The notes below the pieces were generated by a model. It saw only the letters and a program-made list of their open reading frames with translations. It ran no database searches and was not told the DNA's origin. A program made the position numbers and the translations under genes. This document shows positions 16,833 through 25,711 of a stretch of 64,000 bases of DNA, in pieces. Within the stretch, counting starts at the first letter, position 1; every line of letters begins with the position of its first letter. The DNA is from Mesorhizobium sp. M2D.F.Ca.ET.226.01.1.1 (GTDB lineage Bacteria; Pseudomonadota; Alphaproteobacteria; Rhizobiales; Rhizobiaceae): positions 62,001-126,000 of the forward strand of contig NZ_RZOY02000003.1 in the NCBI RefSeq assembly GCF_004022705.2, in the 5' to 3' direction.

Positions 16833-17477
16833 ATGAGCCACGATACTTACGAGCTCAAGGCCGAAGCGCGCGAACAGGTCGGTAAGGGGTCCGCCCGTGC
16901 AGTTCGCCGCGACGGTAAAGTGCCTGCAGTTATCTACGGCGACAAGCAGCCTCCCCTGGCGATTGCGCTGAACTACAAGGACCTCTTCTACAAGATCCAT
17001 GGCGGCGGGTTCCTCACCACGGTCGCCACGATCGATGTCGACGGCAAGAAGATCCAGGTCCTGCCGAAGGATTTCCAGCTCGACCCGGTCAAGGATTTCC
17101 CTGTCCATGTCGACTTCCTGCGCATCGGCAAGGACACCGAGGTCAATGTCGACGTGCCCGTCCACTTCATCAATGAAGACAAGTCGCCCGGCATCAAGCG
17201 CGGCGGCGTGCTCAACATCGTTCGCCACGAAGTCGAGTTCCACTGCCCGGCCAACGCGATCCCGGAATTTATCACCGTCGATCTCGCCGGCACCGACATC
17301 GGCGACTCGATCCACATCTCGGCGGTCAAGCTGCCGGCCGGCGTCAAGCCGGTCATCTCCGATCGCGACTTCACCATCGCGACCATTGCCGGCTCGTCGG
17401 CGATGAAGCCGGAGCCGGAAGCGACCACCGAGGTGGCTGCGGCCGAACCTGCGGCCCCGGCGGCCGAAGAGAAGTAA
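16833..17477 (+). CDS. rplY: 50S ribosomal protein L25 / general stress protein Ctc
   Basis: The 214-residue protein is the long CTC form. Residues 1-95 form the L25 5S-rRNA-binding domain ([30 protein letters not shown]), and a beta-rich TL5-type C-terminal domain follows ([36 protein letters not shown]). The tail is Ala/Pro/Glu-rich. It binds the 5S rRNA in the large subunit. It is followed by pth after 25 bp, a conserved operon arrangement. Confidence 0.96.
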   Translation: MSHDTYELKAEAREQVGKGSARAVRRDGKVPAVIYGDKQPPLAIALNYKDLFYKIHGGGFLTTVATIDVDGKKIQVLPKDFQLDPVKDFPVHVDFLRIGKDTEVNVDVPVHFINEDKSPGIKRGGVLNIVRHEVEFHCPANAIPEFITVDLAGTDIGDSIHISAVKLPAGVKPVISDRDFTIATIAGSSAMKPEPEATTEVAAAEPAAPAAEEK

Positions 17478-17502
17478 TTTTTTCTAGCGTCCGGAGGCGG
17501 CG

Positions 17503-18222
17503 ATGCTTGTCTTTGCAGGCCTCGGCAATCCGGGCGCGAAATACGAGAACAACCGGCACAATGTCGGCTTCATGGCGGCGGACGCAATTGCCCGCCGCCA
17601 TTCCTTTTCGCCCTGGTCGCGAAAATTCCAGGGCCTGATTTCAGAAGGCACGCTTGGCGGCGAAAAAATCCTGCTGATCAAGCCGCAGACCTTCATGAAC
17701 CTGTCCGGTCAGTCGGTCGGCGAGGCGCTGCGCTTCTACAAGCTCGAACCGGCCGCGCTCACCGTTTTCTATGACGAGATCGACCTTGCCGCGGGTAAGC
17801 TCAGGGTCAAGGTGGGCGGCGGCTCCGGCGGCCATAACGGCATCCGCTCGCTCGACCAGCATGTCGGCAACGCCTATCGCCGGGTGCGCATCGGCATCGG
17901 CCATCCCGGCGTCAAGGAGATGGTGCACGGCCATGTGCTCGGCGACTTCGCCAAGGCCGACCGCGAATGGCTGGATGTCCTGCTGGACGCAATCGCCGAC
18001 GACGCCGCGCTGCTCGCCAAGGGCGACGACAGCTCGTTCATGAACCACGTCACGCTCACCCTGCGCGACAAGCTTGTGCCGACCGGCGATGACGACCGCC
18101 CGCCGCCCAAGCCGCCGAAGCAAAGCCATATCCGCCAGGCGCGCCCGCAGCAGCCAGCGGCAAAAATTCCCGAAAGCGGCCCGATGGCCGCGATGCTGAA
18201 GAAGCTGTTCGGCAAGGAGTGA
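17503..18222 (+). CDS. pth: Peptidyl-tRNA hydrolase
   Basis: Pth releases tRNA from stalled peptidyl-tRNA. The active-site residues are present: Asn9 and catalytic His19 in [18 protein letters not shown], Asn in PQTFMNLSG, and Asp in FYDEIDL. The [12 protein letters not shown] loop is also conserved. At 239 residues it is longer than the E. coli enzyme (194) owing to a Pro/Gln/Lys-rich C-terminal tail from about residue 190 ending in a short MLKKLFGK helix, an extension seen in rhizobial Pth. It lies 25 bp after rplY. Confidence 0.96.
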   Translation: MLVFAGLGNPGAKYENNRHNVGFMAADAIARRHSFSPWSRKFQGLISEGTLGGEKILLIKPQTFMNLSGQSVGEALRFYKLEPAALTVFYDEIDLAAGKLRVKVGGGSGGHNGIRSLDQHVGNAYRRVRIGIGHPGVKEMVHGHVLGDFAKADREWLDVLLDAIADDAALLAKGDDSSFMNHVTLTLRDKLVPTGDDDRPPPKPPKQSHIRQARPQQPAAKIPESGPMAAMLKKLFGKE

Positions 18223-18246
18223 GCGCCGAACCAACCTCGCGCGGGG

Positions 18247-18276
18247 CTTGACGTTCGTCACCCCTATCGCCCATAG
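18247..18276 (+). promoter_or_regulatory. Candidate promoter for ychF
   Basis: A perfect CTTGAC (18247-18252) is separated by 18 bp from CCATAG (18271-18276). The ychF ATG is at 18315, giving a leader of about 30 bp. Confidence 0.5.
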
Positions 18277-18314
18277 CCCTCACCAAAATCGAATTCCGAC
18301 AGGATTGGACGAAC

Positions 18315-19418
18315 ATGGGTTTCAAATGTGGCATCGTTGGCTTGCCCAACGTCGGCAAGTCGACGCTGTTCAACGCGCTGACCAGGACGGCCGCCGCGCA
18401 GGCCGCCAACTATCCCTTCTGCACCATCGAGCCTAACACCGGCGAGGTGGCGGTGCCGGATCCGCGCCTGCAGAAGATCGCGGCGATCGGCAAGTCGAAG
18501 GAGATCATCCCGACCCGCATCTCCTTCGTCGACATCGCCGGCCTGGTGCGTGGCGCCTCCAAGGGCGAAGGCCTCGGCAACCAGTTCCTCGCCAACATCC
18601 GCGAGGTCGACGCCATCGTGCATGTGCTGCGCTGCTTCGAGGATGACGACATCACTCATGTCGAGGGCCGTATCGATCCCGTCGCCGACGCCGAGACGGT
18701 CGAGACCGAGCTGATGCTTGCCGACCTCGAAAGCCTCGAGCGCCGCATCACGCAGATCCGCAAGCGCGCCGCCGGCAAGGACAAGGACGCCATGGCCGTC
18801 CTGCCGATGATGGAGGCCGCGCTCGAGCTTTTGCAGGCCGGCAAGCCGACACGCGTCCTGCTCAACGGGATTTCGCCTGAGGATCTCCGTATCCTGCAGG
18901 GGCTGAACCTGCTCACCTCGCATCCCGTTCTCTATGTCTGCAACGTCGCCGAGGCGGACGCCGCCACCGGCAACGAGCACACCAGGGCGGTGGAGAAGAT
19001 GGCGGCCGCGCAGGGCGCCGGCACGGTGGTCATTTCGGCGGCGATCGAGGCGGAAGTCGCTCAACTGTCCGACGAGGAGGAAATGGAGTTCCTGGCTTCG
19101 ATCGGCCTCGAAGAGCCGGGCCTCAACAAGGTGATCCGAGCCGGCTACGAACTCTTGCATCTGATCACCTATTTCACGGTCGGGCCGAAGGAAACGCGCG
19201 CCTGGACGATCCACAAGGGCGATAAGGCGCCGCAGGCGGCCGGCGTCATCCATACCGACTTCGAACGCGGCTTCATCCGCGCCCAGACCATCTCCTACAA
19301 CGACTTCGTCACGCTGGGCGGCGAAGTGGCGGCTAAGGAAGCCGGCAAGGCGCGCGACGAAGGCAAGGAATATGTCGTCCAGGACGGCGACATCATGCTG
19401 TTCAAGTTCAACACCTGA
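18315..19418 (+). CDS. ychF: Redox-regulated ATPase YchF (Obg-family)
   Basis: The 367-residue P-loop protein has G1 [10 protein letters not shown]3 DIAG, and the family's non-canonical G4 CNVAE in place of NKxD, which explains its preference for ATP over GTP. A coiled-coil insertion ([20 protein letters not shown]) and the C-terminal TGS domain ([28 protein letters not shown]) follow. YchF/OLA1 binds ribosomes and modulates stress responses and translation initiation at weak sites. It is transcribed from its own promoter downstream of pth. Confidence 0.97.
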   Translation: MGFKCGIVGLPNVGKSTLFNALTRTAAAQAANYPFCTIEPNTGEVAVPDPRLQKIAAIGKSKEIIPTRISFVDIAGLVRGASKGEGLGNQFLANIREVDAIVHVLRCFEDDDITHVEGRIDPVADAETVETELMLADLESLERRITQIRKRAAGKDKDAMAVLPMMEAALELLQAGKPTRVLLNGISPEDLRILQGLNLLTSHPVLYVCNVAEADAATGNEHTRAVEKMAAAQGAGTVVISAAIEAEVAQLSDEEEMEFLASIGLEEPGLNKVIRAGYELLHLITYFTVGPKETRAWTIHKGDKAPQAAGVIHTDFERGFIRAQTISYNDFVTLGGEVAAKEAGKARDEGKEYVVQDGDIMLFKFNT

Positions 19419-19469
19419 CGGCGCCGCCGTCGACCTGTAAGGTGCCTTCCGGCTGGCTCCGCTGCCTGG

Positions 19470-19498
19470 CTTGACCTTGTGATATCGCAGGGTTAATC
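19470..19498 (+). promoter_or_regulatory. Candidate promoter for corA
   Basis: A perfect CTTGAC (19470-19475), 17 bp, then TTAATC (19493-19498). The corA ATG is at 19584, so the leader would be about 80 bp. No Mg-sensing leader structure is evident by eye. Confidence 0.45.
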
Positions 19499-19583
19499 GG
19501 CTGATGCTCGCCGAAGGCACTACCCTACGGCACCCGCAACGGCACAATCGAACGAGACCCTGTCCACCAAGGGAGAGCCGGCG

Positions 19584-20558
19584 ATGATAAAAACCTTCGT
19601 CGTGGACAATGATCGCCTGCGCCTCACCGACGATCTCGCGGCGGATGGCGACAGGGTCGTCTGGGCCGACCTCTTCAACCCGACCAAGGAGGAAGAGGCG
19701 CGCATCGAGAGCTGGCTGGGCATAGCGATCCCGACCCGCGAGGAGATGGAGGAGATCGAGATTTCGAGCCGCCTCTACATCGAGGACGGCGGCTACTTCA
19801 TGACCGCCGTGCTGCCGGCGCAGACCGAAGCCGACGACCCGCTAATGTCGCCGGTGACCTTCGCGCTTGCCGGCAACCGTCTGATCACCATCCGTTACCA
19901 CGAACCCAAGGCCTTCAAGACCTTCCCGCTGCGCGCCGAAAAGGTGGCGACGGGCTGCACCAGCGGCGACACCATCTTGATCGGTCTTCTCGAAGCGATC
20001 GTCGACCGGCTCGCCGACATCCTCGAGCGCGCCGGCCGCGATGTTGAGGCGATCTCGCGCGACATCTTCGAGGCGCGTTCGACCAAGGCCTCGAAACGCA
20101 ACCGCGATTTCCAGGAACTTCTGAAAGGCATCGGCCGCAAGGAGGATATCGCTTCCTCGGTCCGCGACAGCCTGATCTCGTTGCAGCGTCTCGCCGGCTT
20201 TCTCGCCCATGTCGCGGCCCAGACCAAGATGAGCAAGGATGTGCGCGCCCGCATCAAGACCTTGTCGCGCGATGTGCTGTCGCTTGCCGACCACGCCACC
20301 TTCCTGTCGCAGAAAATCTCCTTCCTGCTCGATGCCACGCTCGGCATGATCTCGATCGAGCAGAACGCCATCATCAAGATCTTCTCGGTCGCCGCCGTCA
20401 TCTTCCTGCCGCCGACGCTGGTCGCCTCGATCTACGGCATGAATTTCGACATCATCCCCGAGCTGAAATGGGAGTTCGGCTATCCCTTCGCCATCGCCCT
20501 GATGGTGGTCTCGGCCATCCTGCCTTTCTGGTATTTCCGCCGACGCGGTTGGCTTTAA
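19584..20558 (+). CDS. corA: CorA family magnesium transporter
   Basis: The 324-residue protein has a large cytoplasmic N-terminal domain, a long central helix (residues about 140-250), and two C-terminal membrane segments. The YGMNF signature lies at the pore loop, and the protein ends with the basic FRRRGWL tail typical of CorA. It forms a pentameric Mg2+ (also Co2+/Ni2+) channel. Length is standard. A palindromic repeat begins directly after the stop codon. Confidence 0.95.
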   Translation: MIKTFVVDNDRLRLTDDLAADGDRVVWADLFNPTKEEEARIESWLGIAIPTREEMEEIEISSRLYIEDGGYFMTAVLPAQTEADDPLMSPVTFALAGNRLITIRYHEPKAFKTFPLRAEKVATGCTSGDTILIGLLEAIVDRLADILERAGRDVEAISRDIFEARSTKASKRNRDFQELLKGIGRKEDIASSVRDSLISLQRLAGFLAHVAAQTKMSKDVRARIKTLSRDVLSLADHATFLSQKISFLLDATLGMISIEQNAIIKIFSVAAVIFLPPTLVASIYGMNFDIIPELKWEFGYPFAIALMVVSAILPFWYFRRRGWL

Positions 20559-20602
20559 GCAATTCCAGGAAAAGTGCGCAGCGGTTTTCCGTCCGGAATT
20601 GC
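20559..20602. repeat. Palindromic intergenic repeat, copy 2 (abuts corA stop)
   Basis: A 44-bp element GCAATTCC...GGAATTGC with inner arms GGAAAA / TTTTCC. It starts at the base after the corA TAA. It matches copy 3 at 34414 closely and is in the same orientation relative to the upstream gene. Confidence 0.9.
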
Positions 20603-20718
20603 GGAAAACAAAAAATACGGTGCAGTTTGCGGCGCTACCGGATTGAGCGACAGCTGGCTTACCAGAAAGGACTTGACCAATTCGCTGCCGGCCTGCATCC
20701 GGGTTGCCCGATCTTGCA

Positions 20719-20763
20719 GCACGATCCCGAAAAGTGGGAACCGGTTTTCGGAGAAGATCATGC
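20719..20763. repeat. Second palindromic repeat family in corA-maoC spacer
   Basis: A 45-bp imperfect palindrome: GCACGATC pairs with GATCATGC, and CCGAAAA pairs with TTTTCGG. From memory this motif is very abundant between genes in Mesorhizobium and related genomes. It is unrelated to the GCAATTCC family next door. Confidence 0.75.
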
Positions 20764-20776
20764 GCCAACAAACAAG

Positions 20777-20819
20777 TTAGATCGTGGCGGCGATTCGACG
20801 AAACGCCACCACGATCTAA
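20777..20819. repeat. Hairpin upstream of the first MaoC gene
   Basis: Perfect 11-bp arms TTAGATCGTGG (20777-20787) and CCACGATCTAA (20809-20819) enclose a 21-base loop that can extend the pairing (GGCG / CGCC). It ends 20 bp before the ATG at 20840, so it would lie in or just before the leader of that mRNA. Confidence 0.75.
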
Positions 20820-20839
20820 GGATTAACCGGATTACCGAC

Positions 20840-21301
20840 ATGACCGGAAAAACCTGGGCCTATGAGGATTTCGTCGAGGGCGCCTCGCTCGACCTCGGCA
20901 GCAAGGACGTCAGTGCTGCCGAAATCATCGAATTCGCCGAGGAGTTCGACCCGCAGCCGATGCATCTCGACGAGGAAGCCGGCAAGGCGAGCATCCTAGG
21001 CGGGCTTTCGGCTTCGGGCTGGCACACCTGCGCGATGTTCATGCGCATGCTGTGCGACGCCTTCCTGCTGGACTCGACCTCGCAGGGCTCGCCAGGCATC
21101 GAGCATGTGAAATGGAAGAAGCCGGTTCTGGCCGGCGACCGTCTCACCGGCAAGCTCACCATCCTGGCCAAGCGTCAGTCGAAATCGAGACCGCAGCTTG
21201 GCCTCGTTACGATGCGCAGCGAGCTTTTCAATCAGCGCGGCGAATCTGTCTTCGAGCTCGAGAACACCGGCATGTTCCTCACTCGCGAGGCCGTGGCATG
21301 A
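20840..21301 (+). CDS. MaoC family dehydratase (first of a pair)
   Basis: The 153-residue hot-dog-fold protein contains the hydratase-2 motif: catalytic Asp and His in EEFDPQPMHLDEEAGK, followed by ASGWHTCAMFMRML. A C-terminal strand set includes HVKWKKPVLAGDRLTGKLTI. MaoC proteins hydrate trans-2-enoyl-CoA or related thioesters. The substrate is unknown because no other fatty-acid or PHA genes are nearby. Its TGA overlaps the ATG of a second MaoC gene, so the two are coupled and may form a heterodimer. Confidence 0.9.
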   Translation: MTGKTWAYEDFVEGASLDLGSKDVSAAEIIEFAEEFDPQPMHLDEEAGKASILGGLSASGWHTCAMFMRMLCDAFLLDSTSQGSPGIEHVKWKKPVLAGDRLTGKLTILAKRQSKSRPQLGLVTMRSELFNQRGESVFELENTGMFLTREAVA

Positions 21302-21768
21302 CGCTCGACGAATACTTCCTGATCGGCGAAACCGTCACGCTCGGCTCGCACAAGTTCGAGCCGGAAGAGATCAAGGCCTTCGCCCGAAAGTACGATCCGC
21401 AGGTCTTCCATGTCGACGAAGAGGCGGCGAAGAAGAGCGTGCTCGGTGGGCTCTGCGCCTCGGGCTGGCACACCGCCGCCACCTGGATGAAATACAATCT
21501 CGAAAAGCGCATGGAAACCGAGGGCGTGCGCTGGACAGGCCCCGGCCCGCAGCCCGAATTCGGCCCCTCGCCTGGCTTCCGCAACCTGAAATGGCTGAAG
21601 CCGGTCTACGCCGGCGAGACGGTGACCTTCACGCGCACCGCGCAGGCGCACCGGCCGCTTACCGGACGCCCCGGCTGGAACCTGCTCACGCTGCGCTCCG
21701 AAGGTTTTGACTCCACCGGCGACAAGGTCATCGAATTCGACAGCGCCGTGCTGGTGAAGGTGGGGTAG
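21298..21768 (+). CDS. MaoC family dehydratase (second of a pair)
   Basis: The 156-residue paralogue of the preceding gene carries ARKYDPQVFHVDEEAAKKS and ASGWHTAATWMKY with the Asp/His pair intact. It has a longer insert rich in Gly and Pro (WTGPGPQPEFGPSPGF) before the NLKWLKPVYAGETVTF strand. The two proteins share the catalytic motif but are otherwise clearly diverged, suggesting an old duplication. It converges on apt across a large inverted repeat. Confidence 0.9.
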   Translation: MTLDEYFLIGETVTLGSHKFEPEEIKAFARKYDPQVFHVDEEAAKKSVLGGLCASGWHTAATWMKYNLEKRMETEGVRWTGPGPQPEFGPSPGFRNLKWLKPVYAGETVTFTRTAQAHRPLTGRPGWNLLTLRSEGFDSTGDKVIEFDSAVLVKVG

Positions 21769-21771
21769 CGT

Positions 21772-21927
21772 CCTTCCCCTTCTCCCCTTGTGGGAGAAGG
21801 TGGATCGCCGCGAAGCGGCGAGACGGATGAGGGGTGTTCCAGCGGAGTGAGACGCTGGCGTTCCCTGGAGCACCCCTCATCCGTCGCCTTCGGCGACACC
21901 TTCTCCCACAAGGGGAGAAGGGGAAGC
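21772..21927. repeat. Large inverted repeat between convergent maoC and apt genes
   Basis: Arms of about 60-69 bp (21772-21840 and 21867-21927) are near reverse complements. They include CTTCTCCCCTTGTGGGAG (21779-21796) and its reverse complement near 21904-21921, and GGATGAGGGGTG / CACCCCTCATCC. The loop carries a smaller AGCG...CGCT dyad. It fills nearly all of the 164-bp gap. The same 18-mer bounds the inverted repeat at 48785-48937. It could form a long RNA hairpin in either direction. Confidence 0.9.
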
Positions 21928-21932
21928 CCCGC

Positions 21933-22478
21933 TCAATGCCCCTCATACCCGATCAGCGTCCTGACCGGCACGCCGAGCGCTTCGAGCTTCTTGCGGCCGC
22001 CGAGGTCCGGCAGGTCGATGACGAAGCAGGCGGCGACGATGTCGGCGCCGATCTGCCTGAGCAGCTTCACCGCCGCTTCCGCCGTGCCGCCGGTGGCGAT
22101 CAGGTCGTCGACCACGATCACCTTCTCGCCCGGCGCGACGCCGTCCTTGTGCATCTCCATCTCGTCCAGCCCATATTCGAGGCTGTAGGCCACCCGCACG
22201 GTCTCATAGGGCAGCTTGCCTTTCTTTCGGATCGGCACGAAGCCAGCCGAAAGCTGGTGCGCCACGGCGCCACCCAGGATGAATCCGCGCGCCTCGATGC
22301 CGGCGATCTTGTCGATCTTCAGCCCGGCATAGGGATGCACCAGCTCGTCGATGGCGCGGCGGAAGGCGCGCGCGTCGCCGAGCAGCGTGGTGATGTCGCG
22401 AAACAGGATGCCGGGCTTGGGGTAATCCGGAATGGTGCGGATGGCCGCAAGCAGCGTGTCTTCGAGCGAGGATTTCAT
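21933..22478 (-). CDS. apt: Adenine phosphoribosyltransferase
   Basis: Apt salvages adenine to AMP using PRPP. The 181-residue protein begins [24 protein letters not shown] and shows FRDITTLL, the GIEARGF adenine-pocket loop, [10 protein letters not shown], and the PRPP-binding motif [14 protein letters not shown]. Length is standard. The open frame extends to 22547, but the family start is at 22478. In many rhizobia apt lies close to the petABC operon, as here. Confidence 0.96.
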   Translation of the reverse strand: MKSSLEDTLLAAIRTIPDYPKPGILFRDITTLLGDARAFRRAIDELVHPYAGLKIDKIAGIEARGFILGGAVAHQLSAGFVPIRKKGKLPYETVRVAYSLEYGLDEMEMHKDGVAPGEKVIVVDDLIATGGTAEAAVKLLRQIGADIVAACFVIDLPDLGGRKKLEALGVPVRTLIGYEGH

Positions 22479-22622
22479 CGAGGCTTTCCGCGTGTCCGGC
22501 TGTCGGATTTGGCGGCGTCGGCCATTGCTGCCCGACGCGACCGACAAGGGCTACCGCGATGTCGCGCCAGAGACAAGCACATCCGGCAAAGGATCGGCGC
22601 TGAACAGCCTTGACCATAAGCA

Positions 22623-22646
22623 AAGGGCGCCCACGAAGGCGCCCTT
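22623..22646 (-). terminator. Terminator-like hairpin after the acid phosphatase gene
   Basis: A perfect 9-bp stem AAGGGCGCC / GGCGCCCTT with a six-base loop lies 25 bp beyond the phosphatase stop on the minus strand. The following T-run is short (TTTGC). The stem is identical in sequence to that of the petC terminator at 23460. Confidence 0.6.
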
Positions 22647-22670
22647 CAAAAAGCAAGCCGATACCCGCAA

Positions 22671-23366
22671 CTACATGCCGAGGTCCGAGCGCAGTTCCGA
22701 TCGCGCCACTTCGAACTCGGCCTTGAAATCGGGACGGTTGAGCAGGACCGCGGCGATCACGCTGCCGGAAATCTTGCCCATCTCGATGTCGGACGGATAG
22801 TGGATGCCTCCCACCACGCGGTTATGGGCATATTCGGCGGCGCGCGCCATGATCTCGGCGCGCTTTTCCGGAACCATGTCGGCGAGGATGATGCCCATCA
22901 TGGTGCCGACCGTCGCATGGCCCGACGGCCAGGAACCTGATTTCGACAGCTTCACAACCGGCTTGACCAGATCGCTGAGCTGGTGCGGCCGTGGGCGCTT
23001 CCAGACATCCTTGGCCGGGTCGACGACGGCGCCTTCCGTGGCCACCACGCGATCGAAGAAGGCGCTGAACTTCGGCAGCGTTTCCTTGTTGAACTTCGGC
23101 CCCATGACATCTGCGAAGCGCCAGACATCTTCCTCGGCATCGGCGATTGCGCGCTTTTCCATCTCGGGGGTACGCGTTACCTGCAGCGTCAGCACTTCGC
23201 CAAGCTCCGCCTTCGTCTGGGCTGAGTCGTTCGCCGGTGGCGGCGGCAGGATCATCGTCAGGTCGATATCCTTGTTGGTGACAAAAGGCTGAGCCTCGTC
23301 GGCATGGGCGGCGTATCCGGTGATGAGCAGCAGGAATCCGGCCGCGAGCGATACGTATCTTTTCAT
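22671..23366 (-). CDS. Class A acid phosphatase (PAP2 superfamily), periplasmic
   Basis: The 231-residue protein has a cleavable signal peptide (cleavage near AAHA-DE, residue 22) and the three PAP2 motifs: K-x-R-PRP at about 119-127 (KDVWKRPRP), PSGH at 147-150 within GSWPSGHATVG, and Arg183...His189...Asp193 (RVVGGIHYPSD). The GSWPSGHAT form resembles bacterial class A non-specific acid phosphatases (PhoN). It should dephosphorylate organic phosphates in the periplasm. It is the gene immediately downstream of petC, but a strong terminator separates them. Confidence 0.9.
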   Translation of the reverse strand: MKRYVSLAAGFLLLITGYAAHADEAQPFVTNKDIDLTMILPPPPANDSAQTKAELGEVLTLQVTRTPEMEKRAIADAEEDVWRFADVMGPKFNKETLPKFSAFFDRVVATEGAVVDPAKDVWKRPRPHQLSDLVKPVVKLSKSGSWPSGHATVGTMMGIILADMVPEKRAEIMARAAEYAHNRVVGGIHYPSDIEMGKISGSVIAAVLLNRPDFKAEFEVARSELRSDLGM

Positions 23367-23455
23367 GGGTGCGATCCTTTGATGAGGGCAACGCAGGATC
23401 GCCGCGCGCGATGACGGCCATGTGACATGGTTCCCGGATCGCGCGCGCTGGAATG

Positions 23456-23481
23456 CAAAAAGGGCGCCTTGCGGCGCCCTT
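23456..23481 (-). terminator. Rho-independent terminator of the petABC operon
   Basis: On the minus strand a 9-bp stem AAGGGCGCC / GGCGCCCTT with a four-base loop is followed directly by TTTTT. It lies 28 bp after the petC stop. Confidence 0.88.
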
Positions 23482-23508
23482 GGGATTTCTTGCGGTCGAT
23501 GGAGGGCC

Positions 23509-24366
23509 TCAGTGCGCCACGTCGGCCCACACCCTGCGCTTGGTCATGTAAACCAGCGCGCCGAACACAAGCAGGAAGAACAGCACGCGGAAGCCAGTCT
23601 TCTTGCGGTCTTCCATATGCGGTTCGGCAGCCCATGCCAGGAAGCTCGCCACGTCGCGGGCATACTGGTCGACCGTCTGCGGCGAACCGTCGTCATAGGT
23701 CACCTGCCCGTCGGAGAGCGGCTTCGGCATCTTCAGCGACACGCCCGACATGAAGTACGGGTTGTAGTGCGTGCCTTCCGGGATGACCATGCCGGCGGGC
23801 GGCGTCTGGTCGTAGCCGGTCAGCAGCGAATGGATGTAGTCAGGGCCGCCCGCGTCATACTGGGTGAAGATGTCGATGACGAACTGCGGGAAGCCGCGCT
23901 CGACGCCGCGCGCCTTGGCAAGCAGCGACATGTCCGGCGGAGCGGCGCCGCCATTGGCGGCAGCTGCCGCCTGTTCGTTCGCGAACGGCGCGGGGAAATG
24001 GTCCGACGGCTTGCCGGGACGATCGAACATGTCGCCAGCATCGTTGGGGCCGTCATGGATCGTGTAGCTCGCCGCCAGCGACTTGATCTGGGCCTCCGAA
24101 TAGCCGAGATCCGACAGTGTGCGGAAAGCCACAAGGTTCATCGAATGGCAGGCTGAGCAGACTTCCTTGTAGACCTTCAGGCCGCGCTGCAGCTGACCCT
24201 TGTCATAGGTGCCGAACGGGCCGGTGAAGCTCCAGCTCATTTCCTTCGGCTCGTTGATCGGGAAATGCGTCGGCGCGGCTGCATTGTGCGCTTCTTCGGC
24301 GGCTATCGCCGCGGTGCCGGTGGCCACAAGACCGATCAGCGCCAGCGAGGTGAGAATCTTCTTCAT
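23509..24366 (-). CDS. petC: Cytochrome c1 of the bc1 complex
   Basis: The 285-residue protein has an N-terminal signal peptide (about 1-22), the c-type haem motif CSACH (Cys70, Cys73, His74), and the distal methionine region SGVSLKMPKPL. A C-terminal membrane anchor (GFRVLFFLLVFGALVYMT) ends in a basic tail. It carries electrons from the Rieske centre to soluble or membrane cytochrome c in the periplasm. It is the last gene of petABC, 27 bp after petB. Here cytochrome c1 is a separate gene rather than the fbcH fusion found in Bradyrhizobium. Confidence 0.96.
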   Translation of the reverse strand: MKKILTSLALIGLVATGTAAIAAEEAHNAAAPTHFPINEPKEMSWSFTGPFGTYDKGQLQRGLKVYKEVCSACHSMNLVAFRTLSDLGYSEAQIKSLAASYTIHDGPNDAGDMFDRPGKPSDHFPAPFANEQAAAAANGGAAPPDMSLLAKARGVERGFPQFVIDIFTQYDAGGPDYIHSLLTGYDQTPPAGMVIPEGTHYNPYFMSGVSLKMPKPLSDGQVTYDDGSPQTVDQYARDVASFLAWAAEPHMEDRKKTGFRVLFFLLVFGALVYMTKRRVWADVAH

Positions 24367-24393
24367 GCCAAATCCCCTTAGATTCTCTACCGC

Positions 24394-25695
24394 TCAGCCC
24401 TTGGTCTGTGGTGCTGCCGTGGCGCCGGCCGGATGTCCGCTGCCGCCCTTGTTCTTCTCCAGCACCGCCTCGGTGATCGAATTTGGCAGCCTGCGCGGCG
24501 TCTCGATCAGGCCGAGGACCGGCATGACGATCAGGAAGAAGGCGAAGTAGAACAGCGTCGCCATCTGCGCCATGAACACGTAAGCACCTTCCGCCGGCTG
24601 CGAGCCCAGCCAGCCAAGCAGAATGGCGTCGGCCACGAACAGCCAGAAGAACAGCTTGTACCATGGGCGGTAGACCGCCGAGCGCACCTTCGAGGTGTCG
24701 AGCCACGGCACCAGGAACAGCATGGCGATGGCGCCGAACATGCACAGCACGCCGCCGAGTTTGGAATTGATCGGGCCGATGTTGAAGGTGATGGCGCGCA
24801 GGATCGCGTAGAACGGCAGGAAGTACCATTCCGGAACGATGTGGGCCGGCGTCTTCAGCGGGTTGGCGACGATATAGTTGTCGGCATGGCCGAGATAGTT
24901 CGGCAGGTAGAAGACGAAATAGGCGAAGACGAACAGGAACACGATCATGCCGAACGCGTCCTTGATGGTCGCATAGGGCGTGAAAGCGACGGTGTCGGTC
25001 TTCGACTTGACCTCGATGCCGGTCGGGTTCGACTGGCCCACGACATGCAGCGCCCAGATGTGCAGCACGACGACGCCGGCGATCATGAACGGCAACAGGT
25101 AATGCAGCGCGAAGAAGCGGTTCAGCGTCGGATCGTCGACGGCGAAGCCGCCGAGCAGCAGCTGCTGGATCCAGTTGCCGACCAGCGGGATGGCGCTGAA
25201 GAAGCCGGTGATGACGGTGGCGCCCCAGAAGCTCATCTGACCCCAGGGCAGCACATAACCCATGAAGCCGGTGGCCATCATCAGGAGATAGATGATGCAT
25301 CCGAGGATCCACAGCAACTCGCGCGGCGCCTTGTAGGAGCCGTAGAACAGGCCGCGGAAGATGTGGATGTAGACGGCGATGAAGAAGAACGAGGCGCCGT
25401 TGGCGTGCAGGTAGCGCAGCAGCCAGCCGGAGTTGACGTCGCGCATGATCTTCTCAACCGAATCGAAGGCGAGATTGGTGTCGGACGTATAGTGCATCGC
25501 CAGCACGATGCCGGTCAGGATCTGCGAGACCAGCATGATCGACAGGATGCCGCCGAACGTCCACATGTAGTTGAGGTTGCGCGGCACCGGATAGGCGACG
25601 AAGCTGTCATAGATCAGCCGCGGCAGCGGCATGCGGGCGTCGAACCAGCGCTCGATACCGGTCTTGGGCGTATAGGTCGAGTGTCCCTCGCTCAT
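24394..25695 (-). CDS. petB: Cytochrome b of the bc1 complex
   Basis: The 433-residue membrane protein has eight or nine transmembrane helices. It includes haem-ligand regions ([16 protein letters not shown] and [20 protein letters not shown]) and the Qo-site PEWY motif ([16 protein letters not shown]). GGGGA lies eight bases before the ATG at 25695. The C-terminus is extended and rich in Gly/Ala/Pro. It oxidises quinol at the Qo site and reduces quinone at Qi, contributing to proton translocation. It sits between petA and petC. Confidence 0.97.
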   Translation of the reverse strand: MSEGHSTYTPKTGIERWFDARMPLPRLIYDSFVAYPVPRNLNYMWTFGGILSIMLVSQILTGIVLAMHYTSDTNLAFDSVEKIMRDVNSGWLLRYLHANGASFFFIAVYIHIFRGLFYGSYKAPRELLWILGCIIYLLMMATGFMGYVLPWGQMSFWGATVITGFFSAIPLVGNWIQQLLLGGFAVDDPTLNRFFALHYLLPFMIAGVVVLHIWALHVVGQSNPTGIEVKSKTDTVAFTPYATIKDAFGMIVFLFVFAYFVFYLPNYLGHADNYIVANPLKTPAHIVPEWYFLPFYAILRAITFNIGPINSKLGGVLCMFGAIAMLFLVPWLDTSKVRSAVYRPWYKLFFWLFVADAILLGWLGSQPAEGAYVFMAQMATLFYFAFFLIVMPVLGLIETPRRLPNSITEAVLEKNKGGSGHPAGATAAPQTKG

Positions 25696-25711
25696 CGAAA
25701 TATCCCCTGCC

